Source: Brevibacillus brevis | GTDB taxonomy: Bacteria; Bacillota; Bacilli; Brevibacillales; Brevibacillaceae | Direction: 5' to 3' | DNA: 64,000 bases | Assembly: GCF_900637055.1 (NCBI RefSeq) | Contig: NZ_LR134338.1 | Coordinates: 3,048,001-3,112,000 of the forward strand | Part shown: positions 1 through 10,000 of the stretch, one piece after another | How positions within the stretch are numbered: the first letter of the stretch is position 1 | How the letters are laid out: each line of letters begins with the position of its first letter | The notes under the pieces: model-generated | What the model saw: the letters and a program-made list of their open reading frames with translations, nothing else | Told to the model about the DNA's origin: nothing | Databases searched by the model: none | Translations under genes and position numbers: made by a program

Positions 1-1060
1 TGCAAAATAAACATCACCTGGAATAGTGGCGAGTAGCTCATGCTACGCTCCAGCTGCAGTTCATCTAACAATTTTTCAAACGGAACGTCTTGGTGTGCAT
101 AAGCTCCCAGCGCTGTTTCACGAACGCGTGCAAGCAATTCGCGGAAGCTTGGTTGACCTGACATATCTGTTCGTAAAACGAGTGTATTGATGAAGTAACC
201 GATCAACTGCTCCGTCTCTTGTTTATTGCGTCCCGCAATCGGAGTTCCGACGAGAATATCTTCTTGATTCGTATAGCGGTACAACAGAGTTTGGAAGGCC
301 GCAACCAATGTCATGAAGAGTGTAGTCGTTTCTTTTCCACTCAGATTACGCAATCCTTCCAAGAGGTCGGTTCCAAACTGAATGGAGAGCTTCTCTCCTT
401 CATATGTCTGTACAGGTGGGCGCGGTCGATCTGTTGGCAGTTGCAGTAATGGTTCGCTGCCCTTGAGTTTTTCTCTCCAGTACTCGAGCTGTCCATCAAG
501 AACCTCTCCACTTAACCATTCACGCTGCCAGACGGCAAAATCTGCATATTGGATCGGCAATTCCGTAAGTGGCGATGCCACTCCTTGACTAAACGCTTTG
601 TAATTGGTCATTAATTCGCTCATCAATATTCCCATCGACCAACCGTCTGCAGCAATGTGGTGCATCACGAACAGGAACACAAAGTCATTTTCGTCGAGCT
701 GAACCAGATTTGCACGGAGCAATGGACCTTTGGTCAGGTCAAATGGCTCGAGTGTGGCCTGCTCGGCAAGGCGTTTGACTTCTGCTTCCCGTTCAGCAGG
801 GTCCATAGCCCGCAGATCGGTTTGGTTCATTACCCAATCGTCCTCTGGGTGAATCACTTGAACAGGTCGTCCGTCACGAACCTCAAAGCGAGTACGCAAG
901 CTCTCGTGACGCTGTATGATGGCTTTCAAGCTTTCTTCCCACGCGAATATGTTGAGGTCTCCTTGGATACGTAGGAAGGATGGAATATTGTTGACTGAGC
1001 TTCCTTGCGTGAACTGCTCCAGGAACCACAAACGCTGCTGGGTAAATGACAATGGGAGCG
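1..1060 (-). other. LgrD-like module 4: partial C domain
   Basis: L-L type C domain (LPLSFTQQRLWFLEQF; HHIAADG near residue 3770) cut at the left edge shortly after LQLERSMSYSPLFQVM. It would condense the 17-residue chain with the next amino acid, which is Gly in gramicidin and is later reduced to the ethanolamine end group. The A, T and reductase parts are outside the window. Confidence 0.85.
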
Positions 1061-4000
1061 GTTCTTTGCGAGATACTTTCACAATCGGTGGAGCCATCTT
1101 GATGGATGTTTGCTTGGTGAGCATAACCAGCTGTTCACTAAGCCCTTCGACTGTTGGGTATTCAAACAACGTACGAATTTGCAGCTCTACCCCAAAGATT
1201 TCCCGCAGGCGAGAAACTGTCTGCGTTGCGAGCAGGGAGTGTCCGCCTAATTCGAAAAAGTTGTCATGTACGCCCACTTTCTCTGTGGAGAGGATTTCGG
1301 TAAAGACGTTGGCGACCATTTCTTCCACGGGGGTACGTGGAGCGACATATACAGCTGAAAGCTGTCCCCAATCTGGCGCAGGTAATGCTTTTCTGTCAAT
1401 TTTTCCGTTAACCGTCAGTCGAATTTCCGGTAGCCACATGAAATGCGACGGGATCATGTACTCGGGAAGTTTCTCTTTGAGCCAGAGCTTGATTTCGTCT
1501 ATAGACGTCTCCTGCTCCATCGCATTGGTCAGATACGCTACCAATCGTTTGTCACCAGGTCTAGCTTCTCGCGCAATAACGACTGCTTCTTTGATTGCTT
1601 CATGTTGTCTCAATGCCTCTGCAATTTCGCCTAACTCGATACGGAATCCACGGATTTTTACCTGATCGTCGACACGACCGATGTAGTCCACGTTGCCATC
1701 TGGCAGATAACGAACGAGGTCGCCTGTTCGATAGAGTCGTTCTCCCGGTTGACCGAATGGATTCGGGATAAAACGCTCTGCTGTAAGCTCTGGACGATTC
1801 CAATAACCACGCGACAGACTCTCGCCACCAATGTACAGCTCTCCCGGAACACCGATAGGAACCGGCTGAAGATTTCGATCTAACACGTACAGCTTGGTAT
1901 TCGGGAATGGACGACCAATGGTCGGGGCATTGTCAGCATCCGTTAAAAGAGCGATGACCGTACCAACTGTTGCTTCCGTCGGTCCGTAGCAGTTATAAAA
2001 TTTTCGTCCTTTTGCATAGTGGGCAACCAGTTCACGGCTGCATGCATCTCCTCCCACCTCAAGGCAGACCAGATCCGGGTACTCTTCAACAGGTAGTGAC
2101 GCGAGTACCGAAGATGCCATGGATACCTTGGTGATGCGACGTTCACGAAGGGTGCGAACGAGGTCTGGGCCCGGTAACAGAGACTCACGATCTTCGATGA
2201 CTAACGTTCCACCAGAGAGCAGAGCCTGCAGAATCTCAGAAATGGAAACGTCGAAGCCAAATGACGTAAATTGCAGGATACGGCTGGATTCGTTTATTTC
2301 GAAGTAATTCATGTAAGCCTGCACCATATTCATTACACTGCGATGCTCAACAGCTACCCCTTTCGGCAATCCAGTGGTACCGGATGTGTAGATGACATAG
2401 GCAAGATTGGTTGATACTACATCGGCTTGTGCGTTTTCTGCGGACATCTGCTCGTAGAACAGTTCTTCATCCAGGCAGATGACGGTAGCTTTCGTTTTTG
2501 TGAATGGCTCTGCAAGTCTCGCTTGTGTAAGCACGACAGCTGCTTGTGAATCTTCCAGCATGAAAGCCATTCTTTCTTCGGGATGAGCTGGATCAACCGG
2601 TACATAGGCTGCTCCCGCTTTTAGCACACCAAGAATGCCAATAATCATTTCCATGGAGCGCTCCACGCAGATGGCAACAGTCGTATCAGGCTGCACGCCT
2701 TGAGCGAGAAGCAGATGCGCTAATTGGTTGGCTCTTTGGTTCAGCTCCGCATAAGTCAAGGCTTGTTGTTTATACTCAAGTGCAATATTTTCAGGAGTTT
2801 TCGCGACTTGTTGTTCAAATGCCTGATGGATGCAAAGATCGCGTGGATACTCCTTCTCCGTGCGATTCCAATCGATGAGTACCTGCTCGCGCTCGATATC
2901 ATCTATCAACGTCACGTCACTCATATGCATCTCCGGAGACTTGCTCATAGTGACCATGAGTTGGGTAATTTGGTTCAAGACCCGGTCGATCATCTCGTCA
3001 TCAAAACGGTTTTGTTCATACTTGAGTTTGATTGCCACTTGCTTGCCTGGTGCTGCCACCAAGGTAAGTGGATAATTCGTTTGTTCGACAGCGGCTACGT
3101 CGTGAATTTCCAAAGAAACACTGGACGAGGCTGAATTGGACTCGTCTGTTTCTTGCCCTGCTGCTTGTACAGCCGGATAATTCTCAAATACGAGTATCGA
3201 TTCAAACAGTGCAGATCCACGCGGCAGTTCGCTCCATCCTTGGATGTCGAACAACGGTGTGTATTCATATTGGCGTATCTCTAACTGTCTGTGCTGCAAG
3301 TCTCTCAGCCAATCTAGCACGGTCGCGTTCGTCTGCAATGATATCCGAACAGGTAAGGTATTGATGAAGGAGCCTACGATCGTCTCAACATGGGAGAGGT
3401 CTGCCGGACGACCTGAACCTGTCGCACCAAAAATGACTTCCTCATCCCCGCTGTAGCTTCCCAGTATCCAGCCCCACGCCGCTTGTACCAAGGTATTCAG
3501 TGTTAACTGGTGTTCGCGTACGAATTTTTGCAAGTGCTCGCTTGTTTCGTCCGATAGGAGGATGCTCTTCTCTTCGTATTTCTTCGGTCCCGCGGTGACT
3601 ACTGTTTTGCTCATTCCCAAGGCGGTTGGTTCGTGGAAGCCTTTTAGTTGGTTTACCCAGAATCGATTGGCTTCCTGCATATCCTGACGCTTCAACCAAG
3701 CAATGTACTGGGAAAACGGCTGAGGATGCCCAAGCTTAACTTCTTGCCCTGCGCTGATCGAGGCATAATAGGCAAACAGTTCATTCAGTACCAAAGGAAC
3801 GCTCCAACCATCAAGTAAAACGTGATGGAAGCTCCAAACGAAGCGATAGCTTTCTTCTTCTGTTCGGAAGACAACCCATCGTGACAAAGGTGCATGTGTA
3901 ATATCGAAGCTTCGTCTACGGTCTTCCTCTAGAAAAGCGGTAAACATCTCATCCTGTACATCCGAATGCAGATGCCGCCAATCTTCCTGACGGAGAGATA

Positions 4001-7000
4001 CGCGAACCTCTTTGCGGACAATTTGGTGTGCTTGCTCCAAACCTTCCCAGACGAAGTACGTTCTTAGAATGGAATGGCGATCCATTACTTTTTGCCATGC
4101 TTGCTCGAATACCGGCACATTCAGGTTCTTGAAATGAATGGCAAATTGGACGACGTAATCCCCGCTGTCTTGTGCATATAAGGAGTGGAACAGCATCCCC
4201 TGTTGGAGCGGAGAAAGTGTATAGATATCCTCGATATTTCGGTCAGAACCGATGTGTTTGTCGATGCTCTTCTGATCCAATACAGCCAGAGGAAAATCGG
4301 ATGGTGAGTAACCGCCAGCTTCCTCTGTCGCACAATGGGCAATAATCTCACGAAGCGCATCCATAAAGTCATTCGCGACTGCTGCAATCGTGCTCTCTAG
4401 ATGAATCTTCTCACTGTATCGCCAAGTCACATGCAGCTGTTCCCCTGCCACGACACTATTTACGTCGATCAGGTGGTGTCGCCCCGCATCCGGGCTAAGG
4501 TTGGAACCGCTGGACTCTGGTGCCCAGCCAAATAAGGAATCGCCATCGACAATCTGATCGATTTTGCCCATGTAGTTGAACAGCACTTGTGCTTGAATGC
4601 GGGAAATTTCATCGACAATATGCTGATCCGCATAGAGGTAACGAAGAACGCCGTAACCAAGCCCTTTGTTTGGGATCGCACGCAATTCTTCTTTGGTCGT
4701 CAAAAGTGCTTTCCCTACGGAGAATGTTTCGTCCCATTGAAGGTGCACCGGATACATGCTGGTGAACCAGCCGATGGTACGGGACAGATCGATTCTCTCT
4801 GACAATTCTTCACGGCCATGCCCTTCTACGTTTACGAACACAGATCGATTACCCGTCCACCGAGTAAGTGACTTCGCCAAAGCGGTTAGCAGGACGTCAT
4901 TGATCTGCGTGCGGTATGCCTGCGGTACGTTTTGCAGTAATGCTTTGGTTTCTTCGCTGGTCAATGCAAAGCTGACGGACTTTGTCGTTGCTTCTGTATT
5001 CTCCCCATCATTTGTCACGTCCACAGGCAATTGTGCTGATTCGACGGAGGATTTGGTCATCCAGTATCTTTTTTCGTTTTCCAAAGCATCTGAATTCGCG
5101 TAGCGCTCCAGTTCATCCGCCCATTCTTTGTAGGATGTCGTTTTCGCTGGTAGTTTCACGTCTTGCCCTGCGGCAATTTGTTGGTAGGCGTTTTGCAAGT
5201 CCTCGAGAATGATGCGCCACGATACCCCGTCTATGACTAAGTGATGGGCTACGATTAACAGACGATTGGGTTGCTCTTGACCCAGATCGAAATAAATGGA
5301 CTGAACCACATGCCCTTCAAACAAATTCAGACTTGACTGCGTCTCATCTGCAATCTTTTCGATGGCATTGAATTGTTCATCTGGCGTAAGGTGGGACAGA
5401 TTTTCAATCCGGAATGGAATTGTATCACTTGGCGCATCCATCTCTTGCTTCCAGCCAAGCTCTGTCTGTGTATAGCGCATACGTAAAGCATCGTGCTGCA
5501 AGAGTAAGTGACCTACCGCTTGTTTCAGTGCTTCCTGATCAATGCCTGCCTGGATGGAGAGCAGCACGGATTGATTCCAGTGATGTCTGTTCTCCAACGG
5601 AAGCTGGAAGAACCACTTCTGAATCGGCAAGAGTGGCAATTCGCCGATAATCGGACCTTGTTCAGCAAGGATCGCTTCTTTTTCCTCTACGACCTCTGCT
5701 AATTCAGCGATGGTTTGGTACTCGAATAATTGCTTCGGAGTGAGCCTTAGACCTGATTGATTGGCGCGTGACACAATCTGGATACTGAGAATCGAATCAC
5801 CGCCCAGCTCGAAGAAATTATCGTGTATGCCAATTTGGTCAATACCGAGAACTTCTTTCCATATCGCGGCAAGGTGTTGCTCCTTCTCCTTAGTTGGTGA
5901 GACAAATTTTCCTTCCAACTCAGGACGATTGAAATCAGGTGCAGGCAAATTTTTACGATCTACCTTTCCGTTTGGTGTTAGCGGCAGATAATCTAACACG
6001 ATGAAAAATGCAGGAACCATATAATCAGGCAGTATTTCCTTTAGTGCTTTGCGGATGTCACTTGTGGCAATCTCCGTGTCCTCTTCTAAAACCAGGTAGG
6101 AAGCAAGACGCTTCGTTCCTTGATGATCCGTGCAGACAGTGACCACTGCTTCTTTTACCGCAGGGTGAGCGAGAATGGCTGTTTCTACTTCCCCCAGTTC
6201 GACGCGGAATCCGCGAATACTCGTCTGATCATCTGCACGACCGATGAACTCAATGTTGCTGTCCGCCAGGTAGCGCACCAAATCCCCTGTACGGTAGAGA
6301 CGTGCTCCATCTATTTCACTAAAAGGATGAGTGACAAAGCGCTCTTGTGTCAGTTCGGGACGGTTCAGGTAGCCGCGCGCCAAGGAACTTCCACCAATGT
6401 ATAGCTCACCAGTGACTCCTACGGGAACAGGCTGCATACGTTCGTCGAGAATATAGACTTGCACGTTGTCAATAGGACGTCCAATGGATGGTGCAAAGCT
6501 TTGTCCTGCCCCTATCGGAACGATACCAGCTGTTGCAACGACTGCGTTTTCAGTTGGACCGTATTGGTTCACCAGGGTAAACGGCAGATTCGCACTAGGA
6601 TAGTGATGGAGCTTGTCTCCTCCTGTCAGCATGTAACGAAGCTTGGTATGGCTCGGCCAATCCAGAGCCAGCAAGCTCTCTGTTAAAGGCGTCGGCAAAA
6701 AGCTGATCGTGATCTCAGAATGGATGAGCCAATCACGGAGTTTTTCCGGGACAAGACGGATTTCCTCTTCTGGCAAATAAAGTGTGGCTCCTTTTGTTAA
6801 ATAAGGCCAAATTTCCCATACAGATGCGTCAAATGCCGTCCCGGAGATCTGCGATGCTCGATCTGCGGACGTGACATCATATACGCGTTGATGCCAAGAA
6901 ATTAGATTGAGAAGCGCGGCGTGCTCGATCTCAACCCCTTTTGGCGTACCTGTCGAACCAGATGTGTAGATCACGTAAGCAAGCTGGTTCGTCGTAGTCA

Positions 7001-10000
7001 AGTTCGTTGGAGTCGTCGTACTTTCTTGGGCGATCGACTCCCAGTCTGCGTCTAGGCAAATCAATTGGCTCGTACCCGCAGGGAGTTTTTCAGCGAGTCT
7101 GGCTTGTGTAAGGACAATCGACATACCTGCATCCTGCATCATGAAGGCGAGACGATCCTTGGGATACGCTGGGTCCATTGGTACGTAAGCACCGCCAGCT
7201 TTCATGATAGCCAGTTGACCGATCAACATCTCGATTGAGCGCTCAACGCAGATCCCTACCAGATTTTCCTGACCGATTCCCTGTTTTTGCAGATAATGCG
7301 CCAGTTGATTCGCTTTGGCATTCAATTCCGCATAGGTAATGAATTGGTCACGCGTGAAAACAGCCGGCTGGTTGGGCATTTCATGAGCGACCTGCTCCAC
7401 CAGTTCATGCACGCAATGATCCTTGGAGTAGGCAATTCTGGTGTTGTTCCATTCAGATACGACCTGCTGCTGCTCTGTTTCTCCCATCAGTTGTAGAGCG
7501 GTGATGGCTTGATTGGCGTTGGCAGCAACGGCTTTGAGCAGCTGGGTAAAGTGTTCGATCATTCGTTCTACTGTGTTCTGATGAAACAGAGATGTGTTGT
7601 ACTCGAATGTAGCGGACAGACCGTCTGCCGTCTCTGCCATCGTCAAGGTGAGGTCAAACTTGGTTGTCTCTACCTGTTGACTCCCTTTTGGTGGCAAAAT
7701 GCGAATCCCGTCAAGTGCTTCTACCTGAACCGGAATATTTTGCAGAGCGAACATCACTTGGAACAATGGCGAGTAGCTGAGACTGCGCTCTAATTGCAGC
7801 TCGTCTACGAGCTTTTCAAAGGGTAGATCTTGATGGGAATAGGCTCCCAAGGCTGTTTCCCGCACACGGCTAAGTACCTCTCTGAAGCTAGGGTCGCCTG
7901 ACAAATCTGTTCGCATTGCCAATGTGTTGATGAAAAATCCAATTAATCCTTCTGTCTCTTGGTGACTGCGTCCTGCTACAGGAGTACCAACGAGGATGTC
8001 GTCTTTTCCTGTATATCGATACAGAAATACTTGGAAGGCGGCGAGCAACGTCATAAACAATGTCGTACCTTCACGCTTGCTCAAGGAAAGCAGATTCGTC
8101 ATCAATTCTTTGTCATACATCAGTGTGATGCTGTTTCCTTCATAGGACTGAACAGCTGGACGGGGACGATCTGTTGGCAAGGCGAGTAACGGTTCTGCTC
8201 CACCCAGCTTTGCACGCCAGTAGGACAGTTGTTTTTCCAATACGTCTCCTGTAAGCCATTCGCGTTGCCATGCCGCATAATCTGCGTATTGGATAGGCAG
8301 GTTGGTAAGTTGCGGTACTTCTGATTTGCTGAGTGCCTGATAGCAGGTAAACAATTCACTGAGTAAAACACCCGCTGACCAACCATCGGCGATGATATGG
8401 TGTACGTTCAGGAGGAAGATGAAATCCTGCTCTCCTGTTTGAATAATCATCGCACGCATGAGCGGGCCTGTAACGAGGTCAAATGGCTTGTTCGCATGTT
8501 CTTTGGTCAAGCGTTGTCCTTCTTCGTCTCGTCTATCATCTGGCAGCTCTCGTATATCCATTCGGCTCAGTTTCCAATCAACCTCTGGATGAATCACCTG
8601 AACGGCTTCCCCGTTGATGTCGGAGAACGTTGTACGCAAGCTCTCGTGACGGCAGATAATCATCTGCAAACTTTGCTCCAGCGCTTCAATGTTTAGTTCT
8701 CCTTGCAACCGAACGGCAGTTGGAATGTTGTAGAGCGCACTGTTTGGCATCAAGCGGTCAAAGAACCATAAGCGCTGTTGTGCAAAGGAAAGCGGTAAAT
8801 GTCGATCACGTGAAACGGGTACGAGCGGAATGCTGGAGAGTCCAGATTTGTCCTCGTTCATGGATACAATCAGTTCGCTAAGTCTGTTGACTGTCGAATA
8901 TTCGAATAAGGCACGGAGCGGTAAATCTACGCGAAACGCTTCTTTTAAGCGGGAGATGGTTTGCGTAGCCAAAAGAGAATGGCCTCCCAGCTCAAAGAAA
9001 TCGTCGTAGCTACCAACTCGTTCTACCGAGAGAACCTGCGACCAGATGTTGGCTACCAGCTCCTCTGTAGGCGTACGGGGGGCAACATAATTGCGCTGCG
9101 TGGAAAATTGTCCCCAATCTGGTACTGGTAGTGCTCTTCGGTCTACTTTTCCATTAACCGTGAGCGGAATAGTCTCTAGCCATACAAAGCCTGCTGGGAT
9201 CATGTATTCAGGCAACGATTCTTTCAGGAACAGAGCGAGCTCCTCGGCGGTTGGCTTGTCTCCCGTTGCTACCAGATAGGCGGCCAAGCGTTTGCCTCCC
9301 GCTTTTTCTTCACGGACGATGACCACAGCTTCATGTACGGCAGGATGCTGTCTGAGCGAATTCTCAATTTCACCCAATTCAATGCGGTAACCGCGAATTT
9401 TGACTTGATCATCCATACGTCCAAGGAATTCGAGGTTGCCGTCTTCTAGATAGCGAACAAGGTCGCCCGTCCGATAGAGTAGCTCTCCTTCTTTGCCGAA
9501 CGGATGAGTGATAAAGCGCTCTTCTGTTTGTTCTTTACGATTCCAGTAGCCGCGAGCCAAGCCTTTTCCTCCGATATACAGTTCACCTGGTACGCCGATA
9601 GGTACGGGCTGCCTATTTGCATCCAGCACGTACATCGTCGCGTTGGCAATTGGCCGACCGATAGGCGGATTGCTCATTCCAACTTCGCAACGCATCATAG
9701 TGGAGCAGACCGTTGCTTCCGTTGGACCGTAGCAGTTGAAGAACTGGCGATTCACCGCATAGCGTGCCACAAGTTCACGGCTCGGAGCTTCTCCGCCTAC
9801 AATCAAGGTGCTTAAGTCAGGCAGGTCAGCTTCAGGCAGTGCTGCCAGTACGGAAGAAACCATGGATACGGTGGTAATGCGTTGTTCTTGCAAAACTTGG
9901 ATCAGCTCAGGGCCTGGCAAAAGGGACTCTCGATCCTCGATGACTAGCGTCGCACCAGAGAGTAAGGCCATCACAATCTCGGACACCGATACGTCGAAGC

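Noticed and set aside
1..1060. Thioesterase or reductase release domain in this window
   Set aside because: The left edge is still inside a C domain; no GxSxG thioesterase or nucleotide-binding reductase motif is visible in any frame I read.
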